Shown one piece after another: positions 15,428-24,600 of a DNA stretch of 64,000 nucleotides. The translations under genes and the position numbers were made by a program. Origin of the DNA: Chromobacterium rhizoryzae (GTDB taxonomy: Bacteria > Pseudomonadota > Gammaproteobacteria > Burkholderiales > Chromobacteriaceae); assembly GCF_020544465.1 (NCBI RefSeq), contig NZ_CP066126.1:3410001-3474000 (forward strand), read 5' to 3'. Under the pieces are notes generated by a model. The model saw only the letters and a list, made by a program, of their open reading frames with translations. It had not been told where the DNA came from and did no database searches. The number at the start of each line of letters is the position of its first letter. The first letter of the stretch is position 1.

Positions 15428-16876
15428 ATGCGCATCCTCAGCCTGACCCTGGCCGTGACGGCCGCCATCGGCCTGGCCGCCTGCGGCAGCAGCGGCGGCA
15501 CCGCCAGCGGCTCCGCCAACAACAACCAGGGCCTCCGTCCCGCCGCCAAGAACGTGATCTTCTTCCTGGGCGACGGCATGGGCATCAACACCACCACCGC
15601 CGCCCGCATTTACTCCGTGGGCGAAGACGGCGAGCTGACCATGGACACGCTGCCGGAGAGCGGCTTTGTCAAAACCTTCTCCAACGACGCCCAAGTCACC
15701 GACAGCGCGCCGTCCATGTCCGCCTACATGACCGGCGTGAAGATGAACAACGAAGTCATCTCCATGTCCACCGACACCCAGGCCAAATCCCCCACCACGG
15801 ACTTCACCTCCAACTGCGGCAGCGGCAACGGCCAGCCGGTCAGCACCCTGCTGGAGCTGGCCAAGGCCGGCGGCAAGGCCACCGGCGTGGTCACCACCAC
15901 CCGCGTCACCCACGCCACCCCGGCCGCCACTTACTCCCACGTTTGCCACCGCGACGCCGAATCCGACATCGCCGCCCAATTGGTGCCGGGCGGCGCGCTC
16001 TTCAACGCCAAACTGCAAGACGGCGTGGACGTGGTGTTTGGCGGCGGCCGCCAGTTCTTCCTGCCCAAGGCCGCCGGCGGCAAGCGCGCCGACGGCCGCG
16101 ATCTGGTGGCGGAGCTCAAAGCCAAGGGCTACGGCTACGCCGCGGACAAAACCGGCTTCAACGCGCTGGACCCGGCCAAGACCACCCGCGCCGTGGGCCT
16201 GTTCACCAGCAGCCACATGAGCTACGACCTGGACCGCGACGCCTCCAAGGAACCCAGCCTGGCCGAGATGACAGCCAAGGCCATCTCCATGCTGGCGGAC
16301 CGCAAGGACAAGCAAGGCTTCTTCCTGATGGTGGAAGGCGGCCGCATCGACCACGCGCTGCATGAAACCACCGCCAAGAAAGCGCTGCAGGACACCGTGG
16401 CCTTCGATCAGGCGATCAAGACCGCCATCGACACGATGAAACAGCGCGATCCGGACCTGAAAAACACCCTGATCGTGGTGACCGCGGACCATGACCACAC
16501 CCTGGTGCTCAACGGCTACGCCCAGCGCACCGGCAAGACCACGGCCGGCAACCCCGGCGTGCTGGGCCTGGTGAAGAACTACAGCAACGGCAGCCTGGCC
16601 ACCGACGCCGACGGCATGCCCTATTCCATCATCGGTTTCGGCAACGGCGAAAACCGCGTCAACGGCAACCGCAACGCCGCCGCCGCGCTGACCGACGCCG
16701 TGGTGTCCGCCAACGACTACCACCAGGAAGCGGCGGTGCGCATGCCGGCCGGCGGCGAAACCCACGGCGGCACCGATGTCTACATCGGCGCCATCGGCCA
16801 GGGTTCGGACGCCTTCCACGGCTTCCTGGAAAACATCGACGTGTTTGGCCTGGTGAAGAAAGCGGCCGCGCTCTGA
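15428..16876 (+). CDS. Alkaline phosphatase, PhoA family, lipoprotein form
   Basis: 482 residues from ATG 15428. The N-terminus is a lipoprotein signal with lipobox Leu16-Ala-Ala-Cys19, followed by a Ser/Gly/Asn-rich tether, so it should be anchored to the outer or inner membrane. FFLGDGMG (Asp49, metal ligand), TDSAPSMSAYMTG with Ser93 as the phosphorylated nucleophile, EGGRIDHALH and VTADHDHT are the metal and catalytic motifs of PhoA-like enzymes. Its product would be inorganic phosphate from extracellular monoesters. Repeat copy 3 begins at its TGA stop and separates it from a paralogue. Confidence 0.9.
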   Translation: MRILSLTLAVTAAIGLAACGSSGGTASGSANNNQGLRPAAKNVIFFLGDGMGINTTTAARIYSVGEDGELTMDTLPESGFVKTFSNDAQVTDSAPSMSAYMTGVKMNNEVISMSTDTQAKSPTTDFTSNCGSGNGQPVSTLLELAKAGGKATGVVTTTRVTHATPAATYSHVCHRDAESDIAAQLVPGGALFNAKLQDGVDVVFGGGRQFFLPKAAGGKRADGRDLVAELKAKGYGYAADKTGFNALDPAKTTRAVGLFTSSHMSYDLDRDASKEPSLAEMTAKAISMLADRKDKQGFFLMVEGGRIDHALHETTAKKALQDTVAFDQAIKTAIDTMKQRDPDLKNTLIVVTADHDHTLVLNGYAQRTGKTTAGNPGVLGLVKNYSNGSLATDADGMPYSIIGFGNGENRVNGNRNAAAALTDAVVSANDYHQEAAVRMPAGGETHGGTDVYIGAIGQGSDAFHGFLENIDVFGLVKKAAAL

Positions 16877-17019
16877 GAACCTGTTTACGATCTCGCAAGC
16901 AAGGGCGAGACAAGGCGAAAATGGCTGAAAAAGCGGAGTGTACACACGGTACACGAGCATTTTGAAGACATTTTCAACGCCGTATCGCTGACGCGCAGCA
17001 GACCGTAAACAGGTTCTGA
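16874..17019. repeat. 146-bp palindromic repeat, copy 3
   Basis: Flanked by TGA on both sides rather than TAA; the left TGA is the stop codon of the lipoprotein phosphatase. The matching change on the right shows that the trinucleotide is duplicated target or otherwise coupled between ends. Confidence 0.9.
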
Positions 17020-17064
17020 GCCGCCGCCCCCAAACGCTACATAAACCCATACAAGAGAACCGCA

Positions 17065-18426
17065 ATGAAACCGATGATGAAACCGCTGCTCAGCGTCGCC
17101 GCGCTGGCCGCCGCCCTGCACGCGCTGCCGGCCCAGGCCGCGGGCGAAGCCAAGAACGTGATCTTCTTCCTGGGCGACGGCATGGGCCCCACCACCGTCA
17201 CCGCCTCGCGCATCTACAAATACGGCGAAGCCGGCAAGCTGAACATGGAACAGCTGGCCCGCACCGCCCGCGTCAAGACCTTCTCCAACGACGCGCAAAC
17301 CACCGACAGCGCGCCGTCCATGTCCGCCTATATGACCGGCGTGAAGATGAACAACGAAGTCATCTCCATGTCCGCCGACACCCGCGCCATCGACCCCAAT
17401 AGCAACGGCACCGGCAATTGCGGCAGCAGCAACGGCCAGCCGGCGACCACCCTGCTGGAACTGGCCAAGGCCAAGGGCAAGGCCATCGGCGCGGTGACCA
17501 CCACCCGCGTCACCCACGCCACCCCGGCCGCCACTTACTCCCACGTCTGCCACCGCGACGCCGAATCCGACATCGCCGCCCAGGCGGCGCCGGGCGGCGC
17601 CGGCTACAACGCCAAGCTGGGCGCCGGCCTGGACGTGCTGATGGGCGGCGGCGGCAAATTCTTCCTGCCCACCGCCTCCGGCGGCAAGCGCCCGGACGGC
17701 CGCAATCTGCTGACCGAAATGCAGGCCAAGGGCTACACCCTGGTGAGCAGCGGCAGCGAGCTGGCCGCCTTCAACCCGCAGTCCGGCAACAAACTGCTGG
17801 GCATCTTCAACAAGGACCACATGGACTATGAGCTGGACCGGGTGAAGAACAGCCTGAACCAGCCCAGCCTGGCCGACATGACCGCCAAGGCCATCGACAC
17901 CCTGGCCCGCAACGGCAACGGCTATGTGCTGATGGTGGAAGGCGGCCGCATCGACCACGCGCTGCACGGCACCAACGCCAAGCGCGCGCTGGAAGACACC
18001 ATCGCCTTCGACAACGCCATCAAGACCGCGCTGGCCAAGGTGGACCTGAACAACACCCTGATCGTGGTCACCGCGGACCATGACCACACCATGACCATCA
18101 ACGGCTACGCCAAGCGCGGCAACCCCATCCACGACATCGTGCGCGGCTACGCCGACGGCAAGGAATCCAAGGACGCGGACGGCGCCACTTACACCGCGCT
18201 GGTGTTCGGCAACGGCCCCAACCGCAAGGCCAGCCGCGTGTCGGTGGACTCCGCCACCGCGATGGGCGACGACTACCAGCAGGAAACCGGCATCCGCCTG
18301 TCCAGCGAAACCCACGGCGGCGGCGACGTGATGCTGATGTCCGGCGGCGCCGGCTCCAAGGGCTTCAAGGGCGTGATGGACAACACCAAGGTGTTCGGCC
18401 TGGTGAAAAGCGCGCTGGGCCTGTAA
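17065..18426 (+). CDS. Alkaline phosphatase, PhoA family, soluble periplasmic form
   Basis: 453 residues, clearly paralogous to the preceding gene over its whole length (same NVIFFLGDGMG, DSAPSMSAYMTGVKMNNEVI and TTRVTHATPAATYSHVCHRD blocks). It has an ordinary Sec signal ending Ala-Gln-Ala at about residue 25 and no lipobox Cys, so it should be soluble in the periplasm or secreted. Ser82 is the nucleophile. An ATG at 17065 follows AAGAGAACCGCA. The repeat element between the two genes may separate their transcripts. The stop TAA is the flank of repeat copy 4. Confidence 0.9.
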   Translation: MKPMMKPLLSVAALAAALHALPAQAAGEAKNVIFFLGDGMGPTTVTASRIYKYGEAGKLNMEQLARTARVKTFSNDAQTTDSAPSMSAYMTGVKMNNEVISMSADTRAIDPNSNGTGNCGSSNGQPATTLLELAKAKGKAIGAVTTTRVTHATPAATYSHVCHRDAESDIAAQAAPGGAGYNAKLGAGLDVLMGGGGKFFLPTASGGKRPDGRNLLTEMQAKGYTLVSSGSELAAFNPQSGNKLLGIFNKDHMDYELDRVKNSLNQPSLADMTAKAIDTLARNGNGYVLMVEGGRIDHALHGTNAKRALEDTIAFDNAIKTALAKVDLNNTLIVVTADHDHTMTINGYAKRGNPIHDIVRGYADGKESKDADGATYTALVFGNGPNRKASRVSVDSATAMGDDYQQETGIRLSSETHGGGDVMLMSGGAGSKGFKGVMDNTKVFGLVKSALGL

Positions 18427-18572
18427 GAACCTGTTTACGATCTGCTGCGCGTCGTGAAGCGTTGCATGGTGAGTACCAGCTCAAAATGCTCATGTACCAC
18501 GTGTACATTCCGCTTTTTCACTCGTTTTCGCCTTGTCTCGCTCTAGCTCGCGAAATCGTAAACAGGCTCTAA
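18424..18572. repeat. 146-bp palindromic repeat, copy 4 (inverted orientation)
   Basis: Inverted relative to copies 2 and 3 (GCTGCGCGTCG arm first). Flanked by TAA at both ends; the left TAA is the stop of the second phosphatase. The centre is the GCATGGTGAG variant. Confidence 0.9.
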
Positions 18573-18635
18573 GCCCCCGCCTCCGCGCCGGCGCCGCTCC
18601 AGGCCCGGCGCGGCCGTCCCGGATGCACCCCATTC

Positions 18636-18660
18636 GGCTTGCCCACGGGCAAGCCTACTT
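18636..18660 (+). terminator. Rho-independent-like terminator after the phosphatase genes
   Basis: A 9-bp perfect stem GGCTTGCCC/GGGCAAGCC (18636-18655) followed by TACTTTTA. It ends 23 bases before the next gene, so it could also act as a leader attenuator for that gene. Confidence 0.6.
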
Positions 18661-18682
18661 TTACGTATGAAGAAAGACCGCG

Positions 18683-19354
18683 ATGAAAATCCTGCTGCCG
18701 CTGGCCCTGCTGGCCCTGTCCCCGGCGCTGCGCGCCGCCGCGCCGGATCTGGTGGCCACCATCCGCTACGAAACCGTCACCATCGGCAAAGACGGCGTGG
18801 AAAAAACCATACGCTATCGGGAAAAACTGACCCGCCAGGGCAAGCACGTCTGGCGCGAACGGCTGAACGCCCCCGCCGACGACCACGATCACGACGACGG
18901 CCACGGCCATGAGGACGGCCACGACCACATCGACTACGCCGCCGCCAGCCGCCACGTCTGGCTGGACGCCAAAGGCCAGCCGCGGCTGGAGTTCGCCCTG
19001 CCGCAACAGCGGCTGCTGGTGCAAGTGGGGCAGCGCGAATGGAGCGACGTGGGCTTCGACGGCTCCTGGATCCTGGCCAGCCAGCTGGTGGACATTGAAA
19101 AACTGAAAGGCTTCACCGTCAGCCCCGGCGCGGACGGCAGCCGCTGGTATCGCAAAACCGCCAAGGGCCACAGCAAGCAATTGCAATGGAGCGCGCGCTG
19201 GGCGATGCCGCTGCGGGTGGAATCGCGTTCGCAGGACGGCCGCCATCGCGAAAGCATGCGCGTGGAGATCCGCCCGCTGGCCGCCGGCCAGCCGCTGCCC
19301 TGGGCGCAAACCGGGCGGCTGCGCGGCAAGGACTATATGGACACGCTGGACTGA
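18683..19354 (+). CDS. Secreted His/Asp-rich protein of unknown function
   Basis: 223 residues, not recognised. A Sec signal (KILLPLALLALSPALRAAA) is followed by beta-rich sequence (LVATIRYETVTIGKDGVEKT). At about residues 69-88 there is a run of alternating His, Asp and Gly (DDHDHDDGHGHEDGHDHID), a likely divalent metal-binding loop. The remainder has regular strands ending in RGKDYMDTLD. It follows two zinc/magnesium-dependent phosphatases in the same direction, which makes metal delivery or buffering in the periplasm a reasonable guess, no more. Confidence 0.75.
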   Translation: MKILLPLALLALSPALRAAAPDLVATIRYETVTIGKDGVEKTIRYREKLTRQGKHVWRERLNAPADDHDHDDGHGHEDGHDHIDYAAASRHVWLDAKGQPRLEFALPQQRLLVQVGQREWSDVGFDGSWILASQLVDIEKLKGFTVSPGADGSRWYRKTAKGHSKQLQWSARWAMPLRVESRSQDGRHRESMRVEIRPLAAGQPLPWAQTGRLRGKDYMDTLD

Positions 19355-19471
19355 GCCCTTGCCCGCGCCGTCCTTCCGGGCCAGGCATCCTGGCCTTGAA
19401 GTCCGTTCGCGGTCCGCTGCGCGCGGCGCAGCGCGCCATGCGAGCAAGCCGCTTTCCCAAGCGGCCTCGCC

Positions 19472-20008
19472 CTAGCTCGCGGGAGCGTGAACGCGCTCCA
19501 GCAGCTGGCAGGGCCAGCCGTCCACATCGAATGCGGCGATGCGCTCATAACCGCAGGACTCGTAAAAACGCGCCAGGGCCCCCGTGCCCCCGCCATAGCA
19601 ATCCACGCGCAAGCGCTTGACGCCGGCCAGCCTCGCCTGTTCGTCCGCGAAAGCCATCAAACGCCGGCCGACGCCCCGCGCGCCGGAGCGGCGGGAGGCG
19701 ACCAGCAAGCGCACGTAGATTTCGGGCTCCGTCGCGGCCGGCGCATAGGGCATGGCCTCCCCCAGCACCAGGGCGGCCAACACGGTGCCGCCTTCCTCCT
19801 CCGCCACCCACGCTCCCGGCAGCGAGCACGCCTCGACCACCCGCTCCACTTGTCGCGGCTGGCTTGACCACGGCTCGCTTCCCCATTGCTCCGCGTTGCC
19901 CATGGCGACGAACCAGGCGATGATTTCATCGAAAATTTCCAATACCGCGGGCGCGTCGGCCGCGCTCGCGCGGCGGATGATCAGCCCCTTCCACTCCACA
20001 TTCGCCAT
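19472..20008 (-). CDS. GNAT family N-acetyltransferase
   Basis: 178 residues from ATG 20008. IIRRASAADAPAVLEIFDEI opens the fold, EIYVRLLVASRRSGARGVGRRLM contains the acetyl-CoA loop (R-x-x-G-x-G-R), and GTGALARFYESCGYERIAAF closes it. This is the third small GNAT in the window, unlike the other two in sequence. Substrate unknown. It stands alone, downstream of the first repeat array on the minus strand. Confidence 0.85.
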   Translation of the reverse strand: MANVEWKGLIIRRASAADAPAVLEIFDEIIAWFVAMGNAEQWGSEPWSSQPRQVERVVEACSLPGAWVAEEEGGTVLAALVLGEAMPYAPAATEPEIYVRLLVASRRSGARGVGRRLMAFADEQARLAGVKRLRVDCYGGGTGALARFYESCGYERIAAFDVDGWPCQLLERVHAPAS

Positions 20009-20073
20009 CTGGCCGTCCTTCACTGAATGCTCGTCAAGCGGGAGGCGGCTTCTCCGCCTCAAGTCCCATTTTT

Positions 20074-20217
20074 CAACGCCTGCTCAAAGCCTCGCGCACA
20101 AGGGCGAGACAAGGCGAAAACAAGCGAAAAAGCGAAGTGTACAAGAGGCAATGAGCATGTTGAGCTTGTTCTCAACACCGTATCCCCGACGCGCAGCAGA
20201 CTTTGCACAGGCTCTGA
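20074..20217. repeat. 146-bp palindromic repeat, copy 5 (degenerate left end)
   Basis: The left end has decayed (GCCTGCTCAAAGCCTCGCG instead of GAACCTGTTTACGATCTCGCG), as in copies 9 and 10. The right end is intact and ends in TGA at 20215-20217, which is shared with copy 6. Confidence 0.8.
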
Positions 20218-20371
20218 GAACGTGTTTACGATCTCGCGAGCTAAGGCGAGACAGGGCGAAAACGAGTGAAAAAGCGGAATGTACACGGGGTACATGAGCA
20301 TTTTGAGCTTGGTTTCAACGCCCCTTTCTATCCATCCCGCCGACGCGCAGCAGATCGTAAACAGGTTCTGA
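20215..20371. repeat. 146-bp palindromic repeat, copy 6 (middle of tandem array)
   Basis: Flanked by TGA on both sides, each shared with the neighbouring copy. It carries about 11 extra bases (CCTTTCTATCC region near 20322-20337) not present in the other copies. The left terminus reads GAACGTGTTTACGATCT. Confidence 0.9.
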
Positions 20372-20514
20372 GAACGTGTTTACGATCTCGCGAGCTAAGG
20401 CGAGACAAGGCGAAAACGAGCGAAAAAGCGGAGTGTACTCGTGGTACATGAGCATTTTGAGCTCGGTTTCAACGCCGTATCGCCGACGCGCAGCAGATCG
20501 TAAACAGGTTCTAA
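20369..20514. repeat. 146-bp palindromic repeat, copy 7 (adjacent to tssA)
   Basis: Left flank TGA shared with copy 6, right flank TAA. The CTA at 20511-20513 inside the right flank is, on the minus strand, the TAG stop codon of tssA. Nearly identical to copy 6 apart from the insertion. Confidence 0.9.
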
Positions 20515-21611
20515 GGCAACACCCCCAGCAGGGACCACAACCGCCGCGCCTCGGCGTCGCTGTCTATCAGCTCCGCCAGCAGCTCCCGCAATGGCTTCTC
20601 CCCCCACTCCACCGCGCGGTAGATCAGATAGGGCACCGGGCTGTGCGGCTCGGTGCGCGCCAGATAATCGGCGATGCCGCGCAACTGGCGGTAAGCGTCC
20701 TCCCGCCCCTGCGGCTCGCGCTGGGCGAAAACGGGCGCGGACGCCGGCGGCGGCGCGCCGTGGCCGGCTTCGGCCAGGGCCGGCGGCGCGGCGGTTTCGG
20801 CCTGGTCGACGGCGGCGGCTTCCGGCTCCGGCGGCGGGCCGGGATGCAGGACGGCCAGCTCCTGCAAGGCTTGCGCCGCCTGCTCCAGCGTCTGGCTCAA
20901 GGGCGCGTAGGACGGCGCGTCCGCGCCCATGCGCTCGTCGCACCAGCTCTGCAGCCGCGCCAGCCATTGCCGGCTGCGCGCCAGCGCGCCGCGGCTCTCC
21001 TCCAGCGCGGCCGGCGGCAGCGCGCGCACCCAGTCGTTCAGCTTCTGCTGCTCGTGGCGCGCCTGTTCACGCTCCAGCTTGCCCTCGTCGCCGCCGGCCA
21101 GCAGCCGGCGGTTGAGGTCCTGCCACTGCCGCAGGGTCAGCGGCTGCCGCTCCTGCGGCGGCGGCGCGTTCAGCAAGGGCACCTGGGCCGCCAGCGTGGC
21201 GGCGTAGGTTTTGGCCAGCCATTCCAGCGGGCCGGTGCGAAAGCTCAGATCGTCTTGCTGCGGCAAGGGGTGCAGGCTGTCCCAATACTGCTCGCAGCAC
21301 TGCGCGCTCAACGCCAGCGCCGCTTCCAGGCCGGGCAGGCCCAGCAGGTGCAGCCAGGATTCCCCCAGCCAGCCGGCCACCATCAAATCCTTGCTGCGCT
21401 CGGCCAGCAGCGCGGAGGCGAGGCGCTCCACGCCGGACCAGTCCGCGCGTTTCAAATCGCTTTCCCAGATGCCGGCGGGCAGGCTGGGATCGTCCTCGCG
21501 CCGCAGTTCGCGCAGTTGGTCGTATTCCGGCGCGTAGCGCAGCGGCTCGCCGCCGGGATTGTCCGCGGCGATGGGTTGCAACAGGGTTTCCAGACGCGAC
21601 ATGGCGCTCAT
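20511..21611 (-). CDS. tssA: T6SS protein TssA (ImpA family)
   Basis: 366 residues. The N-terminal ImpA_N domain is plain: LLQPIAADNPGGEPLRYAPEYDQLRELRR, with AADNPGG and the D-W-x-x-V repeat (KRADWSGVERLASALLAERS). A variable Pro/Ala-rich linker at about 255-310 leads to a shorter C-terminal helical domain. TssA directs baseplate docking and sheath polymerisation. It is the last gene of the tssJKLMA operon, 31 bases after tssM. Its TAG stop lies inside the flank of repeat copy 7, so the repeat array may end the transcript. Confidence 0.92.
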   Translation of the reverse strand: MSAMSRLETLLQPIAADNPGGEPLRYAPEYDQLRELRREDDPSLPAGIWESDLKRADWSGVERLASALLAERSKDLMVAGWLGESWLHLLGLPGLEAALALSAQCCEQYWDSLHPLPQQDDLSFRTGPLEWLAKTYAATLAAQVPLLNAPPPQERQPLTLRQWQDLNRRLLAGGDEGKLEREQARHEQQKLNDWVRALPPAALEESRGALARSRQWLARLQSWCDERMGADAPSYAPLSQTLEQAAQALQELAVLHPGPPPEPEAAAVDQAETAAPPALAEAGHGAPPPASAPVFAQREPQGREDAYRQLRGIADYLARTEPHSPVPYLIYRAVEWGEKPLRELLAELIDSDAEARRLWSLLGVLP

Positions 21612-21642
21612 GGCCGTTTCCTCAAGGTGTTCAAAGCGCGCA

Positions 21643-24600
21643 TCAGCTGCCCTCTATCGCGGCCAGCCGCGGATTGGCGGCCGCGCGGAACGGCGACGGC
21701 GGCGCGGCGTACGGCAGGCTGGCCACGGCCAGGCCGCTCTTGCCGCCCGGCGCCTGCAAGGTCAGCCGCAAAAACATCTGCGCGTCGCCGTTGCCCAGCA
21801 AGGCCGGGTTGCGCACCGGCAGCGCCAGCATCAGGCCCACGTCGTTGACGCCTTCCACGCTATTGGTGCGCAGCGGCGAATTGTTCTCGCGCAATAAGCG
21901 CAGCAAGCCCCATTGTCCGCCGTAGTTCCAGCTGGCCAGCCGGTCGAACACGGTCAGCCCGCTTTGCGTCGAATCCTCCACCGGCGCCTGTTGCGATTCC
22001 TTGGCCCAGCGCAGGGTCGCCGTCACCGGCTGGCCGATGTTCCAGTGCAGGCGCTGGCCGTCGCCGCCGGGGTAGCGCAGGCGCTGGCCGCCGCTGGCCA
22101 GCGTCCATTCGATCACCTGGTCCGCCGCCTGTTCGTGTTCGCGGTCGGTGCGCCAGCGCACTTCCACGTCCACGCCCTGCCACGGCCCGCCGCCCTCGCG
22201 GGCGAACATCGGGCCCAGCCAGGCGCGCGCCGCCTTGGCCGCGTCCAGGAAGCGCCGCGCCGCCTGAGCCTGGCCGGACTTGAGGTCCTGCAGGCCGGCG
22301 GCCGCCAGCCCGCCGCTGTCGTCCATCAGGCGCATGAATTCCGCCACTCGTTCCGGCGCGGCGTCCGGCGCCGCCAGCTTGGCGGCGAAGGGGAAGCGGT
22401 TGGCCAGGTATTGATTGAAGAAGGCGCTCAGCTTCTGGTAGGCGGCGGCGCCGGCCTGGGTGCGCAGCGCGCCGCAGCGGTCGCTGGCCAGGCTGACCAG
22501 GGTCTGGGCGCGGTCGGAGAAGACGTTGCCGGCGGCCGGCAGCTCCACCTGGTCCAGCACCGCGCGGCAATTGCCCACGTCCATCTCGTTGAAATCCTTG
22601 ACGATCATGGTTTCCAGCACCGCCGGCGCGCTGTTGGCGGCCTTTTCCTTGTAGTGGCGCAGTTCGACGGCGGCGCTTTGCCAGCGTTGCTGCAATTGCT
22701 GGTCGCTGACCGGCAACGAGGATTTGTGCGAGGCCAGCCAGCTCAGCGCCGGCGCCTGGGCCTGGGTCAGATTGCCCACCAGCTCCAGCTGCGCGCCCAG
22801 GTATTGCTGCAGCTCGCGCGCGCCGCCGGCGCGGAAGGCGCGGGCGCCGGCGTTGCGCGAGCCGTCCCACCAGCGGAAGCTGCCCTGCAGCGGCTGGTAC
22901 AAGCCCAGCCCTTGCAGGCTGCGCTCCGCGTGGCGCAAGGATTGCAGCGCGCGCCGGTCCATCTCGCGCAGCACGCTGTCGCGGAAAGCGGGCTGGGCCA
23001 GTTCGTCCAGCGCCGCCAGCACCGGGGTGGCGGCCTTGGCCTGGGCGTCGAAGGCGTTGCCCTCGTCGATGGAACCGCCGTTCAGGCCAACCGACGGCTC
23101 GGCGCGGCGGCTGCTCAGGGCGGCCCACATCGCCCGCGCCGCGCTGTCCTGCAAGGCGCGCTCCAGGCCCTTGCGGTAGGCCGGCGGCATCTGGCCGGCG
23201 CTGCCGGCCAGGTATTTCTGATAGCCGTCGTAATGACGCAGCGCCGCCGTCATCGCGTCGGCGTCCATATTCGCCAGCCCGCCCGCCGTCGGACCGCTTT
23301 CGCCCTGCGCCCGCGCGCTGGCGACGAAGTCCTGCTTCAGCAGCGAGGCCAGGGTCACGTTCAGCTTGAGCACCTGGTCCTGCAGCTCCAGGCCGCCGGA
23401 CGGCCCTTGCGCCAGCAGCGCCGAGCTGGCGCCCACGCCGCCCAGCCAGCGCTTGCGGAATTCCTGGCGCGCCACCGCGGAATGGTCCACCACCCGCGCC
23501 ACCGCGTCGCGCCCTATCAGGCTGGAGCGGCGCGCGCCGTCCAGCATCGCGCTGTAGCCGGGCACCAAGTCCTGGCCGGCGGCGCGGCTCCAGGCGCTGT
23601 TGGTGGCGTTGACCAGGCTTTGCAGCAGGCCGATATGGCCGGCCACGCTGTCCAGTTCCGGCAAGGAGTTGCCTTGGCCGGACTCCAGCATCAGCAGCTG
23701 TTTCTGCAATTGCTGGGCGGTGAGGTCAAAGGTCTGATTGGTGTAGAGCTGGCCGAGCCAGGCTTGCATCAGGCCGCTGAAGTGTTCGCCCACCTGCGGC
23801 CGGATCTTGGAGAGGTCGATCGGCGCGGCCACCAGTTGATCGCTGGACAGCAGGATGCGGCGCAGATTGTCGCGCTGGGCGTTCTGCGGCGCGCGCAGGC
23901 TGAGGCCGAACAGGCCGTTGGCCAGCTCCGCCGCCTCGTCCAGCGTGGTGTTGCCGTCGCGCACCGCGTGGTTGAACTGGTTGACGCGCTGTTCCAGCTT
24001 GACCGCGTCGCCGGCCAGTTGCCGCGCCAGCAGATAGGCCGGCCATTTCTCCGGCGCGGCGGTGTCGTCGCTGACGCTGTCCGCGCCGGCCTCGCCCAAG
24101 CGCCGAACTTGTTCGGCGTCGCGCAGCAGCCGCTGTTGCAAGGGCAGCATCACCGAGCGGCGCAGCGCGTATTCGATGGTGTCGTCGATGCGGCCGTCCA
24201 CCGGGGACATCAGCGAGGTGGGCAGCAGCAAGGTGCCGAAACGGCGCGAGGGCGCGTCCTTGAGCGCGCGCCAGAAGGCGGCGACGCTTTGCCGCGCCGC
24301 CGCGTCGTTGCCCAGTTCCGGCCGCGGCCCGCCGCGGTCCAGTTGCAGAATGCGCAGCTGGCGGCCCAGCGCGTCGGCGTCGTCGGTGGCCGCGTGCCAG
24401 TACCAGCTGATGCCGGCCAGCCACAGGGCGGCGAACAAGCCCATGCCGGCCAGGGTCCAGCGGTGCCAGCGCTGGCGCAGCCGCAGGATGCGCGGCACCG
24501 GCTGGGCCAGGCCCTGCTCCGCCAGCACCCGCTGGCGCAGCAGCCGGCCGGCGAACAGGGGCAGCGCCGGCGGCGCGACGGTTTCTTCCAGATCGTCCTG

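Noticed and set aside
15407..17065. 552-codon open frame on the minus strand
   Set aside because: Antisense to the lipoprotein phosphatase and running through repeat copy 3; Gly/Val/His-rich composition is an artefact of GC-rich coding DNA.
20266..20517. Short frames encoding MSILS...YRRRAADRKQVLR-type peptides
   Set aside because: They recur in every copy of the 146-bp element, lack ribosome sites and reach across element boundaries; they are products of the repeat, not genes.
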